Assembly: GCF_029080175.1 (NCBI RefSeq)
Contig: NZ_JARFJC010000012.1
Strand: one strand, 5' to 3'
Length of the DNA stretch: 64,000 nucleotides
Source of the DNA: Luteipulveratus flavus
GTDB taxonomy: Bacteria; Actinomycetota; Actinomycetes; Actinomycetales; Dermatophilaceae
Shown one piece after another: positions 1 through 11,996 of the stretch (its first letter is position 1; each line of letters begins with the position of its first letter). Under the pieces are notes generated by a model. It did no database searches. It was not told the DNA's origin and was given only the letters and a program-made list of their open reading frames with translations. A program made the position numbers and the translations under genes.

Positions 1-588
1 CGCCGAGCACACCTCCTGGGCGTCCTCGGGGGTCGCGACCTCACCGGTGCCGATGGCCCACACGGGCTCGTAGGCGACGACCACGGACGTGGCCTGCTCG
101 GCGGCCAGACCGTCCAGCGCCGCGTCGAGCTGCGCCACGACGTGCGGGACGTGCTCGCCGGCCTGCCGGACCTCCAGCGCCTCACCGACGCACAGGATCG
201 GCGTCAGGCCGTGCTTGTACGCGGCCTGCACCTTCAGCCGGACGACCTCGTCGGTCTCCTGGTGGTACTGCCGGCGCTCGCTGTGCCCGACGACGACGTA
301 GGTGCAGCCGAGCTTGGCCAGGAACGCGCCGGAGACCTCGCCGGTGTAGGCGCCGCTGTCGTGCACCGACAGGTCCTGCGCACCCAGCCGGATCTTCAGC
401 TTGTCGCCGTCGATGAGGGTCTGCACGGTCCGCAGGTCGGTGAACGGCGGCAGCACCGCCACCTCCACGGCGCCGAAGTCGTGCCGACCGTCACGCAGCG
501 TCCAGTCCAGCTTCTGGACCAGATGAGCCGCCTGGAGGTGGTCCAGGTTCATCTTCCAGTTGCCCGCCATCAGGGGGGTACGGGCCAC
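1..588 (-). CDS. tpiA: Triosephosphate isomerase (3' part missing)
   Basis: Interconverts dihydroxyacetone phosphate and glyceraldehyde 3-phosphate in cytosolic glycolysis. The reverse strand reads MARTPLMAGNWKMN at the start, the usual TIM N-terminus, and YEPVWAIGTG near the window edge, which holds the phosphate-binding and flexible-loop signature. It begins with GTG at 588, three bases after the pgk stop, so it is the third gene of a gap-pgk-tpiA operon. About 196 of the usual 255-260 residues are inside the window; the C-terminus lies beyond base 1. The identification is secure from motif and position. Confidence 0.95.
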   Translation of the reverse strand, partial: MARTPLMAGNWKMNLDHLQAAHLVQKLDWTLRDGRHDFGAVEVAVLPPFTDLRTVQTLIDGDKLKIRLGAQDLSVHDSGAYTGEVSGAFLAKLGCTYVVVGHSERRQYHQETDEVVRLKVQAAYKHGLTPILCVGEALEVRQAGEHVPHVVAQLDAALDGLAAEQATSVVVAYEPVWAIGTGEVATPEDAQEVCSA

Positions 589-591
589 GGC

Positions 592-1791
592 TCAGTCCTC
601 CAGCACGGCGAGACCCGGCAGGGTCTTGCCCTCGAGGTACTCCAGGCTGGCGCCGCCGCCGGTGGAGATGTGGGTGAAGCCGTCCTCCGGGAAGCCCAGC
701 GCGCGGACCGCAGCAGCGGAGTCACCGCCGCCGACGACCGTGACCGCTCCGTCCGCCGTCGCCTCGACCAGGGCCTGCGCGAGCACCTTCGTGCCGTCGG
801 CGTACGGCGCCATCTCGAACGCGCCCATCGGGCCGTTCCAGAACACCGTGCGCGCGGACCGGACCTTGTCGGCGAACAGGCGCGCCGACTCCGGACCGAT
901 GTCGAGCCCCATCCGGTCGGCCGGGATGCGATCCGCAGGTACGACGTCGTGGTCGGCGTCCGCGGAGAACGCGTCCGCTGCGACGACGTCGACGGGCAGG
1001 ACGATGTCGACACCGCGGTTCTCCGCGTCGGCGAGGTAGCCCTTCACCGTGGCGACCTGGTCCTGCTCCAGCAGGCTCTTGCCGACCTCGTGGCCCTGGG
1101 CCGCGAGGAAGGTGAACGCCATGCCGCCGCCGATCAGCAGCATGTCGGCGGTCTTGAGCAGGTTCTCGATCACGCCGAGCTTGTCGCTGACTTTCGCCCC
1201 GCCGAGCACGACGGCGTACGGCCGGCGCGGCTTGGTGAGCTGCTGCAGCACCTCGACCTCGGTGATGACCAGGCCGCCGGCGGCCTGCGGGAGCCGCTCG
1301 GCGACGTCGTAGACGCTGGCCTGCTCGCGGTGCACGACACCGAAGCCGTCGCTGACGAACACGTCCGCGAGCGAGGCGAGCTGATCGGCGAACGCGGCCC
1401 GGTCGTCGGCGGACTTGGCCGTCTCGCCGGGGTTGAACCGCAGGTTCTCCAGCAGCGCGACCTGCCCGTCCTCCAGGCTGTCGACGACGGCCTGTGCGGA
1501 GTCACCGACGGTGTCCTGGGCGAACGCGACCGGGCTGCCGAGCAGCTCGCCGAGCCGCTCGCCGACCGGCTTGAGCGAGTACTTCGCCTCGGGCTCACCC
1601 TTCGGGCGACCGAGGTGGGCGCACACGATGACCCGGGCGCCGCGCTCGGTGAGGACCTTGATGGTCGGCACCGAGGCACGCACCCGGCCGTCGTCGGTGA
1701 TGGCGCCGGAGTCGTCGAGCGGGACGTTGAGGTCGCTGCGCAGCAGGACCCGCTTCCCCGACAGGTCGCCGAGGTCGTCGATCGTGCGCAT
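592..1791 (-). CDS. pgk: Phosphoglycerate kinase
   Basis: Transfers phosphate from 1,3-bisphosphoglycerate to ADP in glycolysis. The 399-residue product has full family length. It shows the N-terminal RSDLNVPL substrate-binding stretch, RPKGEPEAKYSLKPV, a VFWNGPMGAFE segment and the C-terminal nucleotide loop around VVGGGDSAAAV and HISTGGGASLEYLEGK. The start is put at ATG 1791 (MRTIDDLGDLSGK). A GTG at 1800 overlaps the gap stop as GTGA and would add three residues (MSR), so translational coupling with gap is possible. It lies between gap and tpiA on the same strand. Confidence 0.97.
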   Translation of the reverse strand: MRTIDDLGDLSGKRVLLRSDLNVPLDDSGAITDDGRVRASVPTIKVLTERGARVIVCAHLGRPKGEPEAKYSLKPVGERLGELLGSPVAFAQDTVGDSAQAVVDSLEDGQVALLENLRFNPGETAKSADDRAAFADQLASLADVFVSDGFGVVHREQASVYDVAERLPQAAGGLVITEVEVLQQLTKPRRPYAVVLGGAKVSDKLGVIENLLKTADMLLIGGGMAFTFLAAQGHEVGKSLLEQDQVATVKGYLADAENRGVDIVLPVDVVAADAFSADADHDVVPADRIPADRMGLDIGPESARLFADKVRSARTVFWNGPMGAFEMAPYADGTKVLAQALVEATADGAVTVVGGGDSAAAVRALGFPEDGFTHISTGGGASLEYLEGKTLPGLAVLED

Positions 1792-1796
1792 CCGGC

Positions 1797-2801
<1,005 letters not shown>

Positions 2802-2952
2802 GAGACCAAGCCCTTCTCTAGCGGAAGTCCGCTGTCGGCGACGCCTGGAGGAGGCGGCCGTGCAGCGCTGAACGACGCCCCAACCCTATAGCGGGGGCGG
2901 CACCGGGCCTGCGGGCGGCCAGCGCGTGGACGGCGGCGCGGGTCGCGCGTCC

Positions 2953-3933
2953 TCAGCTGTCGAGCATGTCGGGGGTGAGGTTGGCGTCGGTGCCGGCGAC
3001 GCCGAGCTCCTCGGCGCGCTTGTCCGCCATGGCCAGCAGCCGGCGGATGCGTCCGGCGACGGCGTCCTTGGTCATCGGCGGGTCGGCCAGCTGGCCGAGC
3101 TCCTCGAGGCTGGCCTGCTTGTGCTTCAGCCGCAGCTGACCCGCCTCGGCCAGGTGGTCCGGGACCTCCTCGGCCAGGATCTCCAGCGCCCGCTCGACCC
3201 GCGACCCTGCCGCGACGGCGGCACGCGCCGACCGGCGCAGGTTGGCGTCGTCGAAGTTGGCGAGGCGGTTGGCGGTGGCGCGCACCTCGCGGCGCATCCG
3301 GCGCTCCTCCCACTCCAGCACCGAGTCGTGGGCGCCCAGCCGGGTGAGCATCGCGCTGATCGCGTCGCCGTCGCGGATCACGACGCGGTCGACGCCCCGC
3401 ACCTCACGGGCCTTGGCCTGGATGCCGAGCCGGCGGGCGGCGCCGACCAGGGCGAGAGCGGCCTCGGGACCGGGGCAGGTCAGCTCCAGGGAGGAGGAGC
3501 GTCCGGGCTCGGTCAGGGAGCCGTGGGCGAGGAAGGCGCCCCGCCACGCGGCCTCCGCGTCGCAGGCTGCACCGTTGACGACCTTCGGCGGCATCCCGCG
3601 GACCGGCCGGCCGCGCTGGTCGATGAGGCCGGTCTGGCGCGCCAGCGACTCACCGTCCTGCACCACGCGGACGACGTAGCGGGTGCCCTTGCGCAGGCCG
3701 CCGCTGGTCAGCACCATCACCTCGGAGGGATGGCCGTAGACGTCGGCGATGTGCTGCCGGAGACGGCGCGCCGCCTGGGCGGTGTCGAGCTCGGCCTCGA
3801 TGACGATGCGGCCGCCGACGATGTGCAGGCCGCCCGCGAACCGCAGCACCGCGGCGATCTCGGCCTTGCGGCAGCACGTCTTGGTGACCGTGGTCCTGCT
3901 GAGCTCGTCCTTGACCTTCGCCGTCATGGCCAT
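2953..3933 (-). CDS. whiA: Sporulation/cell-division transcription regulator WhiA
   Basis: DNA-binding regulator found across Gram-positive bacteria, with an N-terminal LAGLIDADG-like fold and a C-terminal helix-turn-helix. The protein opens MAMTAKVKDELSRTTVTKTCCRKAEIAA, typical of actinobacterial WhiA, and ends in a HTH region (ASLEELGQLADPPMTKDAVAGRIRRLL). The start is taken at ATG 3933 to match the family's MAMT; an in-frame ATG at 3945 adds four residues and has a GAGAGGA too close to it. It follows yvcK and rapZ on the same strand in the conserved rapZ-yvcK-whiA order. Confidence 0.95.
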   Translation of the reverse strand: MAMTAKVKDELSRTTVTKTCCRKAEIAAVLRFAGGLHIVGGRIVIEAELDTAQAARRLRQHIADVYGHPSEVMVLTSGGLRKGTRYVVRVVQDGESLARQTGLIDQRGRPVRGMPPKVVNGAACDAEAAWRGAFLAHGSLTEPGRSSSLELTCPGPEAALALVGAARRLGIQAKAREVRGVDRVVIRDGDAISAMLTRLGAHDSVLEWEERRMRREVRATANRLANFDDANLRRSARAAVAAGSRVERALEILAEEVPDHLAEAGQLRLKHKQASLEELGQLADPPMTKDAVAGRIRRLLAMADKRAEELGVAGTDANLTPDMLDS

Positions 3934-4041
3934 GCGCCCCACCATTCCTCTCGCCGGTTCACGACAACCGGTGCGTCCTCTCCCCCGAGTGCGGCCTCCC
4001 CGAACTCTAACCAGTCCGAGGCCTGTTCCTGCTGCTCGCGG

Positions 4042-5028
4042 CTACTCCATCACGTCGCGGTAGGCGGCGGCGAGGCGGAGGGTGTCGTGCGTTCCGGGCT
4101 GGTCCGGATCGGCGACCGCGGCGCGGACCAGCTCGGCGCCCATGGCAGCGGCCGTCTCGCTCAGCTGGTCGTCGTCGCCGTCGATGACCGACGGGTCGGC
4201 GAGCACGACGTCCAGGTGCAGGTCGGGGGCGTGGGCGGCCAGCACCTCCAGGTGGTCGGAGGCGCTGAAGCCGCTGGTCTCACCGGTGTTCATCACCATG
4301 TTGAGCGTGAGCATCCGTCGGGCGCGGGTGTGCACCAGCGCCTCTCGCAGCTCGGGCACGAGCAGGTGCGGCATCACCGAGGTGAACCACGAGCCCGGCC
4401 CGAGGATCACCCAGTCGGCGTCCAGGATCGCCTGGGCCGCCTCCGGGCAGGCGCGGGGCGGGTCGGGGTCGAGGCGGACCGACAGCACCCGGCCGGACGT
4501 GGAAGCCACCCGGACCTGCCCGACGACCTCGCTGACCTGGTCGGCCGCGTCCGGGTCGACGCCGAGCACGGACGCGGCGATACGGACCGGCTCGACCGCC
4601 ATCGGCAGCACTCGGCCGCGCGCGCCGAGCAGCCGGCCGACGAGGTCCAGGCCCGCCACCGGGTCGCCGAGCAGGTCCCACAGCGAGGCGATGATGAGGT
4701 TGCCCAGCGCGTGCCCACCGAGGTCGCCCTCGCCCGGGAAGCGGTGCTGCAGCGCGTCGCGCCACTGCAGCCCCCACTCCGAGGTGCTGCACAGTGCGGC
4801 AAGGGCCATCCGCAGGTCGCCGGGCGGGAGGATGTCGAACTCCTGCCGCAGCCGCCCGCTCGAGCCGCCGTCGTCCGCGACGGTGACGACCGCGGTGATC
4901 CGGTCGGTCACCGGCTGGAGCGCCTGCAGCGAGGCGGCGAGCCCGTGACCACCACCGAGCGCGGCCACCGCCGGCCGGCGGCCCGCGCCGGGGCGCAGGC
5001 CCGCCAGCTCATTCCCGGCCCAGGTCAC
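4042..5028 (-). CDS. yvcK: Gluconeogenesis factor YvcK/CofD-like
   Basis: UDP-sugar-binding protein of the CofD superfamily; in Gram-positive bacteria YvcK supports cell-wall synthesis during growth on gluconeogenic carbon. The 328-residue protein contains the N-terminal ALGGGHGLAASLQAL nucleotide/sugar-binding loop, TVADDGGSSGRLR and the late GPGSWFTSVMPHLLVPEL stretch that define the family. Its first 20 bases overlap the end of rapZ, so the pair is probably translationally coupled. It sits between rapZ and whiA, the standard gene order. Confidence 0.95.
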   Translation of the reverse strand: MTWAGNELAGLRPGAGRRPAVAALGGGHGLAASLQALQPVTDRITAVVTVADDGGSSGRLRQEFDILPPGDLRMALAALCSTSEWGLQWRDALQHRFPGEGDLGGHALGNLIIASLWDLLGDPVAGLDLVGRLLGARGRVLPMAVEPVRIAASVLGVDPDAADQVSEVVGQVRVASTSGRVLSVRLDPDPPRACPEAAQAILDADWVILGPGSWFTSVMPHLLVPELREALVHTRARRMLTLNMVMNTGETSGFSASDHLEVLAAHAPDLHLDVVLADPSVIDGDDDQLSETAAAMGAELVRAAVADPDQPGTHDTLRLAAAYRDVME

Positions 5029-5896
5029 GATGCACCACCAGGGTGCCCACCTGGGGCACCTCGATCCGGCGGCCCAGCTCCTCGGCGACGGCCACCGAAC
5101 GGTGCTTGCCGCCCGTGCAACCCACCGCGAGCGTGACGTAGCTGCGCCCCTCGCGCAGGTATCCGGCCGTCATCGGCTCCAGCAGGGCCAGCACCCGCTC
5201 GATGAAGTCCGCAGCACCCGGCTGGGCGAGCACGAAGTCCGCGACGACCTGGTCCAGACCGCTGAACGGACGCAGCTCGGGGTTCCAGAACGGGTTGGGC
5301 AGGAAGCGCATGTCGAAGACCAGGTCGGCGTCCAGCGGGATGCCGTACTTGAACCCGAACGACATGACGGCGATCCGCAGCGGCGGCCGCTCGTCGGCGC
5401 CGACCAGCTCGTGCACCTTGGCGGTGAGCTGGTGGACGTTCAGACCGCTGGTGTCGATCAGCAGGTCGGCGTTGGCGCGCAGGTCGCGCAGCATCTCCCG
5501 CTCCCGGACGATGCCGTCGAGCATCCTGCCGTCCTCCTGCAGCGGGTGCGGACGACGGACCGACTCGAACCGGCGGACCAGCGACTCGTCGGTCGCGTCG
5601 ACGAAGACGACCGTCGGGCGCCAGCCGTGCTCGCGCAGCCCGTCCAGACCGTCGCGGAAGTCGGCGAAGAACGCCCGGCTGCGTACGTCGACGACGGCAG
5701 CGAACCGCGCGCCCGCCTGCCCCTCGCGCTCCAGCAGCTCGGCCATCGGCATCAGCATCTGCGGGGGCAGGTTGTCGATGACGTACCAGCCGCGGTCCTC
5801 CAGCACGTTCGCCACGGTCGAGCGACCGGCACCGCTCATGCCGGTCACAATCAGCAGCTGGGCCGATCGAGGGCCGGTCGGTTCCGACTCCGACAT
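5009..5896 (-). CDS. rapZ: RNase adapter / nucleotide-binding protein RapZ
   Basis: P-loop protein of the YvcJ/RapZ family with nucleotidase activity; in enterobacteria it guides RNase E to the GlmZ sRNA, while its actinobacterial role is unclear. The Walker A motif GMSGAGRS lies at residues 19-26 and the C-terminal domain carries AVGCTGGKHRSVAVAEEL, the family signature. The start is chosen at ATG 5896 because AAGGAG lies eight bases upstream; an in-frame ATG at 5914 has no comparable ribosome site. The product is 295 residues. The gene follows uvrC and overlaps yvcK. Confidence 0.94.
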   Translation of the reverse strand: MSESEPTGPRSAQLLIVTGMSGAGRSTVANVLEDRGWYVIDNLPPQMLMPMAELLEREGQAGARFAAVVDVRSRAFFADFRDGLDGLREHGWRPTVVFVDATDESLVRRFESVRRPHPLQEDGRMLDGIVREREMLRDLRANADLLIDTSGLNVHQLTAKVHELVGADERPPLRIAVMSFGFKYGIPLDADLVFDMRFLPNPFWNPELRPFSGLDQVVADFVLAQPGAADFIERVLALLEPMTAGYLREGRSYVTLAVGCTGGKHRSVAVAEELGRRIEVPQVGTLVVHRDLGRE

Positions 5897-5952
5897 CACG
5901 CGCTCTCCTTGCATCTCACTCGAGGATCTCCCCTGACAGGACGCTCGACCGC

Positions 5953-7944
5953 TCAGTCGAGGACCTCACCGGTCGTGACGTTGACCGCGGGGGTGCGGTC
6001 GGTGTCCTGGCTCAGCGACTCGTGCACCGTACGCGCCAGGGCCGGACCGATGCCCTTCACCGCGGCGATCTCCTCGGCGGTGGCGTTCCGCAGCTTCTTC
6101 ACCGAGCCGAACTCCTTCAGCAGCGCCTTGCGACGCACCTCGCCGAGCCCGGGGATGTCGTCCAGCGCCGAGGTCGTCATCGCCTTGGAGCGCCGCTGCC
6201 GGTGAAAGGTGATCGCGAAGCGGTGCGCCTCGTCGCGCACCCGCTGCAGCAGGTACAGGCCCTCACTGGTGCGTGGCAGCACCACCGGGAACTCGTCGTC
6301 GGCCAGCCACACCTCCTCCAGGCGCTTGGCCAGACCGACCACCGCGACGTCGTCGATGCCGAGGCGGTCCAGAGCGCGGCGCGCGGCCTGGACCTGCGGC
6401 CGTCCGCCGTCGACCACGACCAGCTGCGGCGGGTACGCGAAGCGCTTGGGCTTGCCCGTCTCCTCGTCGATCAGGCCGCCCGCGCTCTCGCCGGCATCCA
6501 TCTCGACCTCGCCGGAGGTGTCCCGCTCCTCCAGGTAGCGGCGGAACCGACGCGTCAGGACCTCGTCCATCGCCGCGGTGTCGTCCAGCCGCAGGGAGCC
6601 GTCGGCCTCCAGCCGGCCGCGGACGATGAACCGGCGGTACTCGCCCTTGCGCGGCAGACCGTCCTCGAAGACGACCATCGACGCGACCACCTGGGTGCCC
6701 TGCACGTGGCTGACGTCGAAGCACTCGACGCGCAGCGGCGCCTGCTCCAGCCCGAGCGACTCCTGCAGCTCCTCCAGGGCCTGGCTGCGGGCCGTCAGGT
6801 CACCGGCGCGGGCCACCTTGTGCCGCGCGAGCGACTGGGTGGCGTTGCGGGTGACGGTCTCCATCAGGGTGCGCTTGTCGCCGCGCTGCGGGACCCGCAG
6901 GTCGACCAGCGCGCCGCGCACGGTGCTCAGCCACTCCGCGACGCTGTCGGGGTCCGGGGGCAGGACGGGCACGAGCACCTCGCGCGGGACGCCGTCCGGG
7001 GACTCACCGCCGTACACCTGCTGGAGCAGGTGCTCCATCACCTCGGGCAGCCCGACGTCGCCCTCGGACTGGATCTCCACGACCCACCCGCGCTGGCCGC
7101 GCACGCGACCGCCGCGGACGTGGAAGACCTGGACGGCCGCCTCGAGCTCGTCGTTGCTGATGCCGAAGACGTCGGCGTCGGTCGCGTCCCCGAGCACGAC
7201 CGCCGAACGCTCCAGGGCCTTCTGCAGGGCACCGATGTCGTCCCGCAGCCTCGCCGCCTGCTCGAACTCCAGCTCGGCGGAGGCGGTCTTCATCTGCTGC
7301 TCCAGGCGCTTGACGAAGCGGCCGGTGCTGCCCGCCATGAAGTCGCAGAAGTCCGCCGCGATCGCCCGGTGCTCCTCCGGGGAGACCCGGCCCACGCACG
7401 GGGCGGAGCACTTGTCGATGTACCCCAGCAGGCAGGGCCGGCCGACCTGACCCGCGCGCTTGAACACCCCGCTGCTGCAGGTGCGCAGCGGGAACACCCG
7501 CAGGAGCTGGTCGAGCGTCTCGCGGATCGCCCAGGCGTGCGCGTACGGGCCGAAGTAGCGGGTGCCCTTGCGCTTGGCGCCGCGCATCACCTGCGCGCGG
7601 GGGAACTCCTCGCCCATCGTGACCGCGAGGTAGGGGTAGGACTTGTCGTCGCGGTACTTGACGTTGAACCGCGGGTCGAACTCCTTGATCCAGGAGTACT
7701 CCAGCTGCAGCGCCTCGACCTCGTTGCGGACGACGGTCCACTCGACGCTCGCACCGGTCTGCACCATCGTCCGGGTACGCGGGTGCAGGGCCGCGATGTC
7801 CTGGAAGTACGACGACAGCCGGCTGCGCAGGGACTTCGCCTTGCCGACGTAGATGACCCGGCCGTCCTTGTCCCGGAAGCGGTACACCCCCGGGTCGACG
7901 GGGATCTCCCCCGGCTTCGGACGGTAGGTCGACGGATCAGCCAC
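5953..7944 (-). CDS. uvrC: Excinuclease ABC subunit C
   Basis: Makes both incisions around bulky lesions in UvrABC nucleotide excision repair. The 663-residue protein has an N-terminal GIY-YIG nuclease domain (DPGVYRFRDKDGRVIYVGKAKSL, residues 18-40), a cysteine-rich patch with RPCLLGYIDKCSAPCVG, a UVR motif (LEFEQAARLRDDI), the RNase H-like C-terminal nuclease domain (VECFDVSHVQG, LVVVDGGRPQV) and terminal helix-hairpin-helix motifs (IPGLGEVRRKALL, VKGIGPALA). It stands at the head of the uvrC-rapZ-yvcK-whiA cluster. Confidence 0.97.
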   Translation of the reverse strand: MADPSTYRPKPGEIPVDPGVYRFRDKDGRVIYVGKAKSLRSRLSSYFQDIAALHPRTRTMVQTGASVEWTVVRNEVEALQLEYSWIKEFDPRFNVKYRDDKSYPYLAVTMGEEFPRAQVMRGAKRKGTRYFGPYAHAWAIRETLDQLLRVFPLRTCSSGVFKRAGQVGRPCLLGYIDKCSAPCVGRVSPEEHRAIAADFCDFMAGSTGRFVKRLEQQMKTASAELEFEQAARLRDDIGALQKALERSAVVLGDATDADVFGISNDELEAAVQVFHVRGGRVRGQRGWVVEIQSEGDVGLPEVMEHLLQQVYGGESPDGVPREVLVPVLPPDPDSVAEWLSTVRGALVDLRVPQRGDKRTLMETVTRNATQSLARHKVARAGDLTARSQALEELQESLGLEQAPLRVECFDVSHVQGTQVVASMVVFEDGLPRKGEYRRFIVRGRLEADGSLRLDDTAAMDEVLTRRFRRYLEERDTSGEVEMDAGESAGGLIDEETGKPKRFAYPPQLVVVDGGRPQVQAARRALDRLGIDDVAVVGLAKRLEEVWLADDEFPVVLPRTSEGLYLLQRVRDEAHRFAITFHRQRRSKAMTTSALDDIPGLGEVRRKALLKEFGSVKKLRNATAEEIAAVKGIGPALARTVHESLSQDTDRTPAVNVTTGEVLD

Positions 7945-7973
7945 GACACCACCTTAGGAACCGGCTCGGACAG

Positions 7974-8019
7974 CGCGGGACCGGCCGGTCGGAGAACGCC
8001 CCGAGCAGCCGGTCCCGCG
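7974..8019 (-). terminator. Hairpin terminator after the Rieske gene
   Basis: A perfect 12-base inverted repeat (7974-7985 with 8008-8019, CGCGGGACCGGC) encloses a 22-base loop just past the stop of the Rieske gene at 8026. There is no U-run, as is common in actinobacteria. It would separate the Rieske transcript from uvrC. Confidence 0.6.
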
Positions 8020-8025
8020 GCCGGC

Positions 8026-8544
8026 TCAGCTGATCGTGATCGTGTCGCCGGACAGCGTCGCGGTCTTCGACGGCAGCGGCTTCTTCGCCGGGCCGTCCAC
8101 GACATCGCCCGTCGCGATGTCGAAAGCGCTTCCGTGACAAGGACACTCGATCTTCTTCGACGCGACCTTGTCCACCGTGCATCCCTCGTGGGTGCACACG
8201 GCGCTGAATGCCTTGAACGTGCCCGACTCGGGTTGGGTGACGACGACCTTCTGGTCCTTGTCGATGAATCCCCCGCCCACCGCGACCTTCGAGGCCGGGA
8301 CGGTGATGCCGCCGCCCGCGGCCGCGCTGCTCGTCGGCGCTGCACTGCTGGCAGCGCTGGACGTCGAGGCGCTGGACGAGCTGCCCTCCGCCGCAGACGT
8401 ACTGCCCCCCGCGGAGCTGCCGGAGTCGTCGCCGCACGCGGCGAGCCCCGTGGCGGCCGCGAGCGCCATTCCCCCTGCTCCGACGCCACGGACGACGTGG
8501 CGCCGGGTCGGTCCGGTCGTGCTGGTCTCGGACTCCGAACTCAT
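8026..8544 (-). CDS. Tat-exported Rieske (2Fe-2S) lipoprotein
   Basis: Small exported Rieske protein of unknown electron partner. The N-terminus has a twin-arginine motif (TRRHVVRG, residues 13-20), a hydrophobic stretch and a lipobox LAAC with Cys37. A low-complexity Ser/Ala linker spans about residues 41-77. The C-terminal Rieske domain supplies Cys117 and His119 in CTHEGC and Cys134 and His137 in CPCHGS as cluster ligands, with Cys122 and Cys136 for the disulfide. GGAGG lies six bases before the ATG. It resembles stand-alone Rieske lipoproteins of actinobacteria and is not a cytochrome bc1 subunit, which would be longer with membrane helices. No partner gene is adjacent. Confidence 0.9.
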   Translation of the reverse strand: MSSESETSTTGPTRRHVVRGVGAGGMALAAATGLAACGDDSGSSAGGSTSAAEGSSSSASTSSAASSAAPTSSAAAGGGITVPASKVAVGGGFIDKDQKVVVTQPESGTFKAFSAVCTHEGCTVDKVASKKIECPCHGSAFDIATGDVVDGPAKKPLPSKTATLSGDTITIS

Positions 8545-8653
8545 CAGATGCCTCCGATGTGTGAGTGATCAACCATTGACGACTTCAACGTACGGGCCGC
8601 TCGGGCCGTTCCAGGGGTTCCGCGCTCACCGTTCCTCGCCGTGCCCCGGCTGG

Positions 8654-8728
8654 CCCCGAGCGGTCACTCGTCGCGGCGCACCCCGCCCCCGGGCCTGCCA
8701 CGAGTACCCCGAGCGGTCAGTCGTCGCG
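8654..8728. repeat. 22-base direct repeat between uvrA and the Rieske gene
   Basis: Two copies of CCCCGAGCGGTCACTCGTCG.. lie at 8654-8675 and 8707-8728; 21 of 22 bases match (C versus G at one position). Starts are 53 bases apart. They sit just downstream of the uvrA stop, upstream of the Rieske gene. The role is unknown; binding sites for a regulator or a small duplication are both possible. Confidence 0.7.
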
Positions 8729-8749
8729 TCGTGGGCGGGAAACGCGTGC

Positions 8750-11935
<3,186 letters not shown>

Positions 11936-11996
11936 CGACAGCCCCTGCGGGCATGCTCCCGCGTGCCCGCAGGCGACGCGGTCCTAGGCTCGGACC

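Noticed and set aside
6022..8568. 848-codon plus-strand open frame opposite uvrC and the Rieske gene
   Set aside because: Antisense shadow of recognised genes, with no domain or ribosome site.
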